A DNA stretch of 64,000 nt, from contig JAIOJX010000003.1 in assembly GCA_022376925.1 (NCBI GenBank), positions 35,145,874-35,209,873 of the forward strand, written 5' to 3'. Positions 45,791-57,764 of the stretch are shown in pieces; the first letter of the stretch is position 1, and the number at the start of each line of letters is the position of its first letter. Made by a program: the position numbers and the translations under genes. A model generated the notes under the pieces. It was given only the letters and a program-made list of their open reading frames with translations, was not told where the DNA came from and did not search any database. The DNA is from Tragulus kanchil (Eukaryota; Chordata; Mammalia; Artiodactyla; Tragulidae).

Positions 45791-46714
45791 TACTATTGAT
45801 ATTATTATTTGGAGATTAAAATGGTACTTGTAGAAAAACGCAACACGTATAAGGAAAAAGTCTTTTTTCTTGAATAAGTGAAAATGGATTTTTTTTTCCT
45901 TTGATTTAATAATTGTGCCCTTTTGCTCTAGGTTCTAATAGTTAGATAATGGATCTTGTCAACTGTTATATGTCTTCACTTTCAGCTGGGACACATAACT
46001 TTTATTGCGGTCCATTATCTGGCCATTAGAGGCCACAAGTGTGTCCCCTTACCCTCTACCTCACATTATGCTGAAGAAAAGAGTAGAAAATGTGGAGGCA
46101 GCAGCTTTTCTAGCATCAGACATGAAAGGAGCTGCAGAGCTCCTTCTTATATTGAGACCATTCATTTTCCTCCTGCTGTAAAGTTCATCATGCAATTCCC
46201 ATGGATAAATTTAGTGTGCTTCTCCACCCAAATTCCAGCCTTTCCTTCTTGTTCTGTCTCCTCATGAAGTCAAATCTAGTAATAGCCAAACTTTACTCAC
46301 AATCCTCAGATACTCTTCTTTGTAATAAAGGCTCAGAAGTTTTGATGATTACGTGTTCAGCTTAGAGGTTTGTATTCTTATCACACAAACTCTGGCCCCT
46401 AGATTTTAAAACTTTGAGGATCAAGAGCTTTTTTGAGAGCCAGTTGAAATCATGAATCCCCTTATCCATCAAAATGTACACAAAATATTTTTTAGTTTCT
46501 TTCAAGGGGAGCAATGAGCACTTCAAAATCTATTTACAAGTTTTTAGATTAAATATCTCACTTTATCCTCTATATTTATTTATTTATCAAATAGAACTAA
46601 TTAGAAGATCTAAACAAAATAACTCCTATATATTGATGTCAACAATGACATCAACACATCAGCAACATTGATAATATAATCCTTAGCATATTATTGGACA
46701 TGTAATATATAACA

Positions 46715-46910
46715 TACTTGTTGATCATATGACACAGATTCTAATAGGATCATCACTTTACATATCAGAAAACTGAGACATGGAAGGGTTAACTTCTTAT
46801 AAGTAATTCTGAAAGCAAGTGTTTAAAACTGAAGAGACTGATTCCACAGATTATGCTCTTTACCAAGGAAATTAGCATATTGTAAGTGCTCAGTAAACAT
46901 TAGTTGCAAT
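46715..46910 (+). mobile_element. MIR relic (duplicate of 45595-45790)
   Basis: Copy made by duplication 15, offset 1120 bp. Confidence 0.7.
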
Positions 46911-47654
46911 TACTATTGATATTATTATTTGGAGATTAAAATGGTACTTGTAAAAAAACGCAACACGTATAAGGAAAAGTCTTTTTTCTTGAATAAGTGA
47001 AAATGGATTTTTTTTTCCTTTGATTTAATAATTGTGCCCTTTTGCTCTAGGTTCTAATAGTTAGATAATGGATCTTGTCAACTGTTATATGTCTTCACTT
47101 TCAGCTGGGACACATAACTTTTATTGCGGTCCATTATCTGGCCATTAGAGGCCACAAGTGTGTCCTTCCCCTCTACCTCACATTATGCTGAAGAAAAGAG
47201 TAGAAAATGTGGAGGCAGCAGCTTTTCTAGCATCAGACATGAAAGGAGCTGCAGAGCTCCTTCTTATATTGAGACCATTCATTTTCCTCCTGCTGTAAAG
47301 TTCATCATGCAATTCCCATGGATAAATTTAGTGTGCTTCTCCACCCAAATTCCAGCCTTTCCTTCTTGTTCTGTCTCCTCATGAAGTCAAATCTAGTAAT
47401 AGCCAAACTTTACTCACAATCCTCAGATACTCTTCTTAATAGTGGATGGCATTCAATGGCTCAGAAGTTTTGATGATTACGTGTTCAGCTTAGAGGTTTG
47501 TATTCTTATCACACAAACCTCTGGCCCCTAGACTTCAAGCTTTCAAATTGTTTTGTGACAGTCTCCTAATGGACTGGTGTAGCATATTTTTGTTTCCAAA
47601 ATGAAAGTGAACTACAGTTCATTCCAATTACAGATTTCTCATTTAAAACTTCAT

Positions 47655-47861
47655 GAACTTGGATTGGAGAAGCCCCTGAAGCTGCAAAAGATTAAGGGCA
47701 AGAGGAGAAGGGGGCAACAGAGGATGAGATGGTTAGCTAGCATCACGGACTCAATGGACATGAGTTTGAATGAACTCCAGGAGATAGTGAAGGACAGGGA
47801 AGCCTGGCATGCTGCAGTCCATGGGATCACAAAGACCTGGAGACAACTTAGTGACTGAACA
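47655..47861 (+). mobile_element. BovB LINE 3' end
   Basis: The frame at 47601-47858 contains the BovB C-terminal residues ('[20 protein letters not shown]' and then '[20 protein letters not shown]'). The rest of the element is missing, so it is 5'-truncated. It ends with 'cagtccatgggatcacaaagac'. Confidence 0.92.
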
Positions 47862-48330
47862 ACAAATTTGAATGATTATAAGCAAAATGGGATGCTCTGC
47901 TCAAAAGGTGGAAATTATTAAGGAGAGCCAGTGGCTGATAATAGTTCAAAGCAGCAGGAACAGATTTTATTTGGGAACTGTTACAATATAGGAAAAGAAA
48001 CCTTGGTATAAAAGTGAACTCAATGTCTAACATAGCAAGAACAAGTGGGGCTTTATAGGCAAGGAACAAAGAGAGGGTGTTCAGTGACTGAAAAATTACT
48101 GAAAAGCAACATCATGGGTAGGAGGTTCTTGCTAAACTCATTTAATAGGATTTTTTTTTTTTTTTTTTGAAGGCAGGCCTGAGTGATTTGGTATGGAGAC
48201 TGAGGATAAATTCTATTAGAAGTCAAGAATAATCAGCTATCAGGTCAGCTATTCTTACTAAACTGACTTAGGAGGATTTGAAAGTAGAATCTGTGAATAT
48301 CTGATTATCAAAGATAAGCATATAAAGAAA
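47862..48330. other. Unique DNA with a T-run
   Basis: A T-run of 18 bases lies at about 48152-48169. Nothing else is recognised. Confidence 0.5.
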
Positions 48331-48860
48331 TTAAAAAGACCAAGAATAGATGCTAGGACAACACCTGTAATTAGGAGAATGAAAACAAGAGGGATCTAGA
48401 AGATACAAAGAAGAGAGGTTAAAAAGCTCAGAGGAGAACAAAGATGCTTCATAGAAGCCAAGGAAGAATGACCTTTTCAAGGATATCTGTGGCATACTTT
48501 GGTACAAAATGAAAGTGAACTAAAATGACTTATTTTCAAAATTTATTTTTCAGAACACTTAAGATGACTGAACATCCAATTCTCCAGGGTGAAACAAAAT
48601 TAAGAATGATAAAAAAGACTATTGGACTTGGCACGTCCTGATGACCCTTAGAGAGCAATTTTAGTGGTGTCAGATCCACACTGTGAGGGAACAATAATTG
48701 AATAAGAAGTAGGGGCACAGACTATAGATTTCTTTCTTCCTTAAAAAAAAATCTATTGGGTAGTTTGGCAGTGAGTGAACAGAGAGAAAAGAGAATGACT
48801 GCTTAAAAAGGTAACGAGGAGAAAGAGATTTTTATTTCCTTACTTGTTTATACTATGATG
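48331..48860 (+). repeat. Unnamed old mammalian repeat, possible second half
   Basis: 'gcttcatagaagccaaggaagaatgaccttttcaagg' and 'ttttagtggtgtcagatccaca' resemble the later part of the same unnamed repeat as 50520-51420. The family assignment is from memory and weak. Copied at 49452-49948. Confidence 0.3.
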
Positions 48861-49171
48861 GGGAAAACTTGAGGAGAGTCAGAGTCACAGGATCACTGGA
48901 CAGAAGAGATTCTTAGGAGAGCAAGGCTCTGGGCAAGACAGGCAGGCCCAGAACAGAGAACTAGCCTTGCACAGAAGGAGACTGTCTGAGACATGAGTAG
49001 GAAAGCAGAAAAGGTCACTTACCCACAAATACTAATCGTACACTTAGGTGACAGGCACTGTTCTTTCCATTAGGGATAGAGCCAAAAAGGCAAAAATTCC
49101 TGCTCTGGTAAAACACTCTAGTGAGGCAGAGAAAAGAGATATTGACATATTTTGTTATGGATATAGATTTG

Positions 49172-49385
49172 CTTCTGCATGCTAAGTCACTTCAGTTGGG
49201 TCTAATTCTTTGAGACCCTAAGGACAAAGCTCTTTTGTCCAGGGAGTTTTCCAGGCAAGCATACCAGAGCGGGTTGCCATGACATCCCCTAGGGGATTTT
49301 CCCTATCCAGGGGTCAAACCTGCATCTCTTACATTTCCTGAACTGACAGGCAGGATTTTTACCACTAGTGACACCTGGGAAGCCC
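49172..49385 (-). mobile_element. Bov-tA tRNA SINE, antisense
   Basis: Plus-strand text runs from 'ctgcatgctaagtcacttcagttggg' through 'ccaggcaagcataccagagcgggttgccatgacatcccc' to 'ccactagtgacacctgggaagccc'. A complete copy lies at 50260-50473 and a partial one at 51541-51604. Confidence 0.93.
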
Positions 49386-50259
49386 ATAGATCTGTACATA
49401 ACGTTAGGTAATGAAGTACTACAGGGCATAAAAAAATAAAAGAAAAAACACCCTGTAATTAGGAGAATGAAAACAAGAGGGATCTAGAAGATACAAAGAA
49501 GAGAGGTTAAAAAGCTCAGAGGAGAACAAAGATGCTTCATAGAAGCCAAGGAAGAATGACCTTTTCAAGGATATCTGTGGCATACTTTGGTACAAAATGA
49601 AAGTGAACTAAAATGACTTATTTTCAAAATTTATTTTTCAGAACACTTAAGATGACTGAACATCCAATTCTCCAGGGTGAAACAAAATTAAGAATGATAA
49701 AAAAGACTATTGGACTTGGCACGTCCTGATGACCCTTAGAGAGCAATTTTAGTGGTGTCAGATCCACACTGTGAGGGAACAATAATTGAATAAGAAGTAG
49801 GGGCACAGACTATAGATTTCTTTCTTCCTTAAAAAAAAATCTATTGGGTAGTTTGGCAGTGAGTGAACAGAGAGAAAAGAGAATGACTGCTTAAAAAGGT
49901 AACGAGGAGAAAGAGATTTTTATTTCCTTGCTTGTTTATACTATGATGGGGAAAACTTGAGGAGAGTCAGAGTCACAGGATCACTGGACAGAAGAGATTC
50001 TTAGGAGAGCAAGGCTCTGGGCAAGACAGGCAGGCCCAGAACAGAGAACTAGCCTTGCACAGAAGGAGACTGTCTGAGACATGAGTAGGAAAGCAGAAAA
50101 GGTCACTTACCCACAAATACTAATCGTACACTTAGGTGACAGGCACTGTTCTTTCCATTAGGGATAGAGCCAAAAAGGCAAAAATTCCTGCTCTGGTAAA
50201 ACACTCTAGTGAGGCAGAGAAAAGAGATATTGACATATTTTGTTATGGATATAGATTTG

Positions 50260-50473
50260 CTTCTGCATGCTAAGTCACTTCAGTTGGGTCTAATTCTTTG
50301 AGACCCTAAGGACAAAGCTCTTTTGTCCAGGGAGTTTTCCAGGCAAGCATACCAGAGCGGGTTGCCATGACATCCCCTAGGGGATTTTCCCTATCCAGGG
50401 GTCAAACCTGCATCTCTTACATTTCCTGAACTGACAGGCAGGATTTTTACCACTAGTGACACCTGGGAAGCCC
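50260..50473 (-). mobile_element. Bov-tA SINE, antisense (duplicate of 49172-49385)
   Basis: Copy made by duplication 16. A third, partial copy (51541-51604) begins at the duplication 17 junction in the middle of the SINE. Confidence 0.92.
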
Positions 50474-50519
50474 ATAGATCTGTACATAACGTTAGGTAAT
50501 GAAGTACTACAGGGCAGAG

Positions 50520-51430
50520 TGAAGTAGAGAAGTGGGTGGGCAGGTGTCATTGTCAGTGGGGTTAAAATTTAGTTTAAGACTGATTAAAACAAAGGTGTTA
50601 CCAAGGAAATGAACTTCAAGACAGACTTAAAGGAGGTAGGACAATAAGTCAAGTCTCTATCTGGGCGAAAAGATTGAAGGCCGTAGGAAAGACAATGAGA
50701 AGGCTCTAAGGCAGGAACTATCTAGTGGGTTGCGGGAAGCCAGGTGTCTGAAGGAGAGGAAGTCAGAGAGGAAAGGGGTGAAATTTTGTAGGAAGTTATA
50801 GATCATGTTAAGGATCTTGTCCTCTGAATGAGATATGGAGGCATAGATATTCTGAGCAGAGGAGTGGATGACATTTTAGCAGCATCCCTTGGCTGCCATC
50901 TCAGGATGGATGTTAAGAGGACAAAGCTAGTTAGGACGCCATAGCAGTTACCTAGATGAGACATGATAGGATGCTGTGGTAGCAGTGGAAGTGGTGAGAA
51001 GTGATCAGATTCTGCATAAATAGTGATGCTAGATCTGACAGTATTGATGAATAGACCAGATGTGAGAAAGAGGATAATTCTAATAGTTCTGATCTGAGCA
51101 TCCAGAAGAATGGAATTCTTATTTATTGGGATGGATAAGATTGAAAAGGAGCATGGATTGAGGGAGGAAGTACATGTAAGTACCTCAGTTTGGGGCATAT
51201 TAAGATTTTGAGAGAACTGCTAGATATCCAAGCAGTGATATCAAGTACACAATTCAATATATAAATCTGGAGTTCAGGAAAGAGGGGTAATTTAGGAGAT
51301 GCCAATATTTGGATATTTAAAGTCTCAAGAATGAATGAGATCATCATCAAGAAAGTGAGTGCAGATGAAAAAGAAAAGAGGTCTGAGGACTGAACCTCAG
51401 AGGACTCAACTGTTGAGAAGTTAAATAAGA
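50520..51430 (+). repeat. Unnamed old mammalian repeat, first half
   Basis: 'gagcagaggagtggatgacattttagcagcatccc', 'ggtagcagtggaagtggtgagaagtgatcagattctg' and 'gtctgaggactgaacctcagaggactc' follow the order of a common mammalian repeat that I cannot name. The frames on the minus strand (50803-51198 and 51123-51593) are antisense reading through it and have no protein signature. Copied at 51651-52561. Confidence 0.45.
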
Positions 51431-51507
51431 ATTGATGCTTTTGAACTGTGCTGTTGGAAAAGACCCTGACTGCAAGGAGATCAAACCAGCCAATCCTAAA
51501 GGAAATC
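51431..51507 (+). mobile_element. BovB fragment (first, broken copy)
   Basis: 'tgatgcttttgaactgtgctgttggaaaagac' is BovB near the C-terminal region. It lacks about 11 bases and is cut off by duplication 17. Confidence 0.85.
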
Positions 51508-52561
51508 CAAAAACCTAGGGACCTATTGCCAGGGGTCAAAGCATCTCTTACATTTCCTGAACTGACAGGCAGGATTTTTACCACTAGTGACACCTGGGAA
51601 GCCCATAGATCTGTACATAACGTTAGGTAATGAAGTACTACAGGGCAGAGTGAAGTAGAGAAGTGGGTGGGCAGGTGTCATTGTCAGTGGGGTTAAAATT
51701 TAGTTTAAGACTGATTAAAACAAAGGTGTTACCAAGGAAATGAACTTCAAGACAGACTTAAAGGAGGTAGGACAATAAGTCAAGTCTCTATCTGGGCGAA
51801 AAGATTGAAGGCCGTAGGAAAGACAATGAGAAGGCTCTAAGGCAGGAACTATCTAGTGGGTTGCGGAAAGCCAGGTGTCTGAAGGAGAGGAAGTCAGAGA
51901 GGAAAGGGGTGAAATTTTGTAGGAAGTTATAGATCATGTTAAGGATCTTGTCCTCTGAATGAGATATGGAGGCATAGATATTCTGAGCAGAGGAGTGGAT
52001 GACATTTTAGCAGCATCCCTTGGCTGCCATCTCAGGATGGATGTTAAGAGGACAAAGCTAGTTAGGACGCCATAGCAGTTACCTAGATGAGACATGATAG
52101 GATGCTGTGGTAGCAGTGGAAGTGGTGAGAAGTGATCAGATTCTGCATAAATAGTGATGCTAGATCTGACAGTATTGATGAATAGACCAGATGTGAGAAA
52201 GAGGATAATTCTAATAGTTCTGATCTGAGCATCCAGAAGAATGGAATTCTTATTTATTGGGATGGATAAGATTGAAAAGGAGCATGGATTGAGGGAGGAA
52301 GTACATGTAAGTACCTCAGTTTGGGGCATATTAAGATTTTGAGAGAACTGCTAGATACCCAAGCAGTGATATCAAGTACACAATTCAATATATAAATCTG
52401 GAGTTCAGGAAAGAGGGGTAATTTAGGAGATGCCAATATTTGGATATTTAAAGTCTCAAGAATGAATGAGATCATCATCAAGAAAGTGAGTGCAGATGAA
52501 AAAGAAAAGAGGTCTGAGGACTGAACCTCAGAGGACTCAACTGTTGAGAAGTTAAATAAGA

Positions 52562-52933
52562 ATTGATGCTTTTGAACTGTGCTGTTGGAAAAGACTCGAG
52601 CGTTCCTTGGACTGCAAGGAGATCAAACCAGCCAATCCTAAAGGAAATCAACCCTGAATATTTATTGGAAGGACTGATGCTGAAGCTCCAATACTTTGGC
52701 CACCTGATGTGAAGAGACGACTCACTGGAAAAGATCCTGATGCTGGGAAAGAAAGAAGGTAGAAGGAGAATGGGACAACAAAGGATGAGATGGTTGGATA
52801 GCATCACTAAGTCAATGGAGATGAGTTTGAGCAAGCTCTGGGAGATGGTGAAGGACAGGGAAGCCTGGCATGCTGCAGTCCTTGGAGTCACAAAGAATCA
52901 AACACAAATGAGTGATTGAACTGAGTGACTGAC
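52562..52933 (+). mobile_element. BovB LINE 3' end
   Basis: It begins at 'tgatgcttttgaactgtgctgttgg' and runs through 'ccaatactttggccacctgatg' and 'caaaggatgagatggttggatagcatcac' to 'gcagtccttggagtcacaaag'. It is the C-terminal coding region and 3' end of BovB, 5'-truncated, and lies directly before a Bov-tA. Copied at 53752-54123. Confidence 0.93.
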
Positions 52934-52953
52934 AGAAGGTTTTTAGAGAATTC

Positions 52954-53152
52954 TTAGGACTTCTCTGGTGGCTTAGACAGCAAAGAATCTGCCTGCAATG
53001 TGGGAGACCTGGGTTTTATTACCGGGTTGGGAAGATCCCGTGGAGAAGGGAATGGCAACCCACTCCAGTATTCTTGGCTGAGGAATTCCATGGACAGAGA
53101 AGCCTGGCAGGCTACAATACCTGGGATCTCAAAGAGTCAGACACGACTGACT
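52954..53152 (+). mobile_element. Bov-tA tRNA SINE, sense
   Basis: The head ggacttctctggtggcttagacag, 'ggcaacccactccagtattcttggctg' and the tail 'caaagagtcagacacgactgac' are clear and little diverged. Copied at 54144-54342. Confidence 0.95.
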
Positions 53153-53324
53153 AGGGATTAAAAGTGGAGAAGCTTAAATATCTTTGACTTCTCCCTCTGT
53201 AAAAACTAAAGCTGAGTTGGTCAGTTTCTCTGGAAAGTCTTTCACGTATCCCCAAAATCTACTCTGGAATTTATTATGGAACAAACTGGTTAGCTTATGT
53301 ACACATTGTCCAGCTATGTCTAAT

Positions 53325-53495
53325 GCCAGACCTACTTTACAGCACAGGGGAACTATACTCAATAACTTATAATAACGTGTAATGGAAAAAAATCTGAAAA
53401 AGAATATATGTATATTTGTATATATGTATAATGAATCATTTTGCTGCATATGTAAAATAACACAGCATTGTAAATTAACTATACTTCAATAACAA
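53325..53495 (+). mobile_element. Ruminant L1 3' terminus
   Basis: 'acagcacaggggaactatactcaataacttataataacgtgtaatgg' and 'aacacagcattgtaaattaactatacttcaataac' are the recognised 3' end of ruminant L1. Copied at 54515-54685. Confidence 0.85.
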
Positions 53496-53751
53496 ATTAC
53501 CATAGAATTTACCATTTTGCCCTCTTTAAAATAGTTTAATGGTATTTTGAATATTCACATTGTTATGAAATAAATCTCCAAAATCTTTCAACTTGCCAGA
53601 AACTTGGTACCCACTGTGTGATAGCTCTCCTTTTCTCTCTATTCCTAGCCTTGAAAACCCCCCATCATCAAGAAAGTGAGTGCAGATGAAAAAGAAAAGA
53701 GGTCTGAGGACTGAACCTCAGAGGACTCAACTGTTGAGAAGTTAAATAAGA

Positions 53752-54123
53752 ATTGATGCTTTTGAACTGTGCTATTGGAAAAGACTTGAGCGTTCCTTGG
53801 ACTGCAAGGAGATCAAACCAGCCAATCCTAAAGGAAATCAACCCTGAATATTTATTGGAAGGACTGATGCTGAAGCTCCAATACTTTGGCCACCTGATGT
53901 GAAGAGACGACTCACTGGAAAAGATCCTGATGCTGGGAAAGAAAGAAGGTAGAAGGAGAATGGGACAACAAAGGATGAGATGGTTGGATAGCATCACTAA
54001 GTCAATGGAGATGAGTTTGAGCAAGCTCTGGGAGATGGTGAAGGACAGGGAAGCCTGGCATGCTGCAGTCCTTGGAGTCACAAAGAATCAAACACAAATG
54101 AGTGATTGAACTGAGTGACTGAC
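53752..54123 (+). mobile_element. BovB 3' end (duplicate of 52562-52933)
   Basis: Copy made by duplication 18. It differs by a few points, for example ctattgg for ctgttgg near 53772. Confidence 0.92.
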
Positions 54124-54143
54124 AGAAGGTTTTTAGAGAATTC

Positions 54144-54342
54144 TTAGGACTTCTCTGGTGGCTTAGACAGCAAAGAATCTGCCTGCAATGTGGGAGACCT
54201 GGGTTTTATTACCGGGTTGGGAAGATCCCGTGGAGAAGGGAATGGCAACCCACTCCAGTATTCTTGGCTGAGGAATTCCATGGACAGAGAAGCCTGGCAG
54301 GCTACAATACCTGGGATCTCAAAGAGTCAGACACGACTGACT
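54144..54342 (+). mobile_element. Bov-tA SINE, sense (duplicate of 52954-53152)
   Basis: Copy made by duplication 18, offset 1190 bp. Confidence 0.94.
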
Positions 54343-54514
54343 AGGGATTAAAAGTGGAGAAGCTTAAATATCTTTGACTTCTCCCTCTGTAAAAACTAAA
54401 GCTGAGTTGGTCAGTTTCTCTGGAAAGTCTTTCACGTATCCCCAAAATCTACTCTGGAATTTATTATGGAACAAACTGGTTAGCTTATGTACACATTGTC
54501 CAGCTATGTCTAAT

Positions 54515-54685
54515 GCCAGACCTACTTTACAGCACAGGGGAACTATACTCAATAACTTATAATAACGTGTAATGGAAAAAAATCTGAAAAAGAATATATG
54601 TATATTTGTATATATGTATAATGAATCATTTTGCTGCATATGTAAAATAACACAGCATTGTAAATTAACTATACTTCAATAACAA
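54515..54685 (+). mobile_element. L1 3' terminus (duplicate of 53325-53495)
   Basis: Copy made by duplication 18. Confidence 0.84.
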
Positions 54686-54842
54686 ATTACCATAGAATTT
54701 ACCATTTTGCCCTCTTTAAAATAGTTTAATGGTATTTTGAATATTCACATTGTTATGAAATAAATCTCCAAAATCTTTCAACTTGCCAGAAACTTGGTAC
54801 CCACTGTGTGATAGCTCTCCTTTTCTCTCTATTCCCTAGCCT

Positions 54843-55560
54843 CTGATAAACACCATTCCACATTTTGTTCCTATGAGTTTGGAATTATGCAGTGTTTGTC
54901 ATTTTTTGACTGGCTGACTTCACATAATGTCCTCAAAGTTCATCCATGTTGTAGCCCTTGACAGGGTTTTTTCTTTCTTTTTCATTCTCACTAGGTACTC
55001 TTGATTCTGGCCTTAGATAATTAGACAGATAATATAGGAAATGAATGAAGACTACAGCCCTAAGTTTTGAAATTTGCTGCCATAATTATCCTACATCTTC
55101 TAATTTCTGGAAAAAAGAGATGCTTTCCTAAAAAACCACTTTGGAATTTATTATGAAATAAACAGTTTAGTTTATTTAGAATCATACTTGTGGTATATGC
55201 TAGGTTTCAAATAGAAGGATAATACTTTTCTTTCCTCCAAGCAAATATAATTCTTCATGGACAGGGGATACTTTTTATACATAAAAATTTACAACAAAAA
55301 TGGGTCTTCAGTGATAATGGGTTTTTATAATAATACTGTGCCAATAAATTTATATATTCCAGTATTCAGAATGACAGTAAGAAAGTAAAATTAGAAAACC
55401 TACTAAGATGTGTGATTAAAAATATACTACAGCTTGAAGGAATTAAATGTTACTATAGCTGAATATATTCATATATTCTCTGTTCATCCATCCATCCATC
55501 CACCTATCCATCCATTCATGAGCTGATGCTTTTGCAAAATGAATACAGATATAATCTATA
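54843..55560. other. Unique DNA with a (CCAT)n microsatellite
   Basis: No gene is seen. A ccat/cacc-type tetranucleotide stretch stands at about 55486-55520. Confidence 0.6.
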
Positions 55561-57764
55561 AAAAATAAATTCTTTAAAATAAAATAACTCATAATTTTCC
55601 TTTCTGCAAATCTAAACTATCACTGTTAGCAAGTTGCTTTCTACATGGTGGGTATGAAATCCTGTAGCATTTGATTAAGAAATAAAAATTAAAGCAACAT
55701 ATTTACACCTTTGGTTGTAACTGAAATAAATCACTTCTTTATGAAATCAACAAGGGCAAGGAGGCCCAAGTAGGTAAACGAGTGAGGTCTTAGAACACCT
55801 CTGATCTTATGAAGTGTATATTTGTTGTGATCTGTTTTAAAATTTTCTGGACAGCTCTATCCTGCCCCCTGGATGGATCAGAAACAGAAAGGCTATATTT
55901 GACGCACAGTAGGAATATTGGATTACTCAGTGGATTGCTTGTGGCCCTCTGGCTGGAAGCGTATGGAGATTTCAGAGCATCCTGTGATCTTATTAGTAAA
56001 GTTTTCTGATGGGAACTGATGGCGTTGAGAAAAGAGTAAGCTCATTTACAACTTCATTCTGATTTAGAAAAAGCCCATGAGCCGATGCTACAGCCAAACT
56101 TCATGTTCCGGAATACTGGATCTATCTTGGGATCAACTTCAGAGCATATATAATTCTCCTGTCTCTAGTTCTATAGTCAATTCCCTGACTTCTCCTCCTC
56201 TTTCTGTTTGTTTCCATACTGTTTCTTGAATTATCTTGATTTATCAATATTTCCCTGCTTCAGCCCACAGAACTTGTCTTTTTTGTTAGTGTGGTATCTA
56301 TTCGTGTTCTTGAGAATCTGTCCAATGGGGAGCCCTGGATATAACATTCCAAAGACAATCTCTTTTTTGCCCCACTAGTTTTAGCCTGGGAGAAACATGT
56401 ATATTAATTCAATCAGTGGCTATTTACTGTAATTCAGGTATATTCACATACAATTTCTCCAATGCTATAGGAAAATCTTTACAGGTCTCCACTAAATCCC
56501 TGAATTTATTGTCTAATTGTCATAATCATGGTGTATAGTATGTGGACCAGCAGGTTTATGGCCCTTTGAGAGGGCCCCTCCTGGTCAAGTTGGTGTCTGA
56601 AGAGAGATGGGACAGAGTGTGTTGGCAAGGGAGAAACAGTAGTAGGGTTTGCCCATCTGAAGGTTCTGCAGGTAAAAATAAATTCTTTAAAATAAAATAA
56701 CTCATAATTTTCCTTTCTGCAAATCTAAACTATCACTGTTAGCAAGTTGCTTTCTACATGGTGGGTATGAAATCCTGTAGCATTTGATTAAGAAATAAAA
56801 ATTAAAGCAACATATTTACACCTTTGGTTGTAACTGAAATAAATCACTTCTTTATGAAATCAACAAGGGCAAGGAGGCCCAAGTAGGTAAACAGTGAGGT
56901 CTTAGAACACCTCTGATCTTATGAAGTGTATATTTGTTGTGATCTGTTTTAAAATTTTCTGGACAGCTCTATCCTGCCCCCTGGATGGATCAGAAACAGA
57001 AAGGCTATATTTGACGCACAGTAGGAATATTGGATTACTCAGTGGATTGCTTGTGACCCTCTGGCTGGAAGCGTATGGAGATTTCAGAGCATCCTGTGAT
57101 CTTATTAGTAAAGTTTTCTGATGGGAACTGATGGCGTTGAGAAAAGAGTAAGCTCATTTACAACTTCATTCTGATTTAGAAAAAGCCCATGAGCCGATGC
57201 TACAGCCAAACTTCATGTTCCGGAATACTGGATCTATCTTGGGATCAACTTCAGAGCATATATAATTCTCCTGTCTCTAGTTCTATAGTCAATTCCCTGA
57301 CTTCTCCTCCTCTTTCTGTTTGTTTCCATACTGTTTCTTGAATTATCTTGATTTATCAATATTTCCCTGCTTCAGCCCACAGAACTTGTCTTTTTTGTTA
57401 GTGTGGTATCTATTCGTGTTCTTGAGAATCTGTCCAATGGGGAGCCCTGGATATAACATTCCAAAGACAATCTCTTTTTTGCCCCACTAGTTTTAGCCTG
57501 GGAGAAACATGTATATTAATTCAATCAGTGGCTATTTACTGTAATTCAGGTATATTCACATACAATTTCTCCAATGCTATAGGAAAATCTTTACAGGTCT
57601 CCACTAAATCCCTGAATTTATTGTCTAATTGTCATAATCATGGTGTATAGTATGTGGACCAGCAGGTTTATGGCCCTTTGAGAGGGCCCCTCCTGGTCAA
57701 GTTGGTGTCTGAAGAGAGATGGGACAGAGCGTGTTGGCAAGGGAGAAACAGTAGTAGGGTTTGC
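55561..57764 (+). repeat. Direct tandem duplication 19 (unit 1112 bp)
   Basis: Copy 1 is 55561-56652 plus 21 unmatched bases. Copy 2 is 56674-57764. The unit is unique DNA without recognisable transposons. It has a one-base indel near 55781 and one point change near 57055. Confidence 0.97.

Larger units (their letters stand above)
45287..47532 (+). repeat. Direct tandem duplication 15 (unit 1120 bp)
   Basis: Copy 1 is 45287-46406 and copy 2 is 46407-47532. Differences cluster in the last 90 bases of copy 1 (46316-46403), where a block near 46320 is replaced relative to copy 2 near 47435-47458. Confidence 0.97.
48364..50516 (+). repeat. Direct tandem duplication 16 (unit 1088 bp)
   Basis: Copy 1 is 48364-49428 plus 23 A-rich unmatched bases. 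Copy 2 is 49452-50516. The unit includes an antisense Bov-tA and part of an unnamed old repeat. Its right end is chained to duplication 17. Confidence 0.97.
50410..52649 (+). repeat. Direct tandem duplication 17 (unit 1131-1142 bp)
   Basis: Copy 1 is 50410-51507 plus about 33 degenerate bases. Copy 2 is 51541-52649. Near its end copy 1 lacks about 11 bases of BovB sequence present in copy 2 (near 52598). Copy 1 breaks inside a BovB fragment that is complete after copy 2. Confidence 0.97.
52473..54842 (+). repeat. Direct tandem duplication 18 (unit 1190 bp, the longest)
   Basis: Copy 1 is 52473-53662 and copy 2 is 53663-54842. Point changes are few (for example near 53772-53787). The last 12 bases of copy 1 are degenerate. 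The unit holds a BovB end, a Bov-tA and an L1 3' end. Confidence 0.97.

Noticed and set aside
51123..51593. A 156-codon minus-strand frame and the 131-codon frames at 50803-51198 and 51934-52329
   Set aside because: They are antisense to an old purine-rich repeat and a BovB fragment. The near-identical second frame exists only because of duplication 17.
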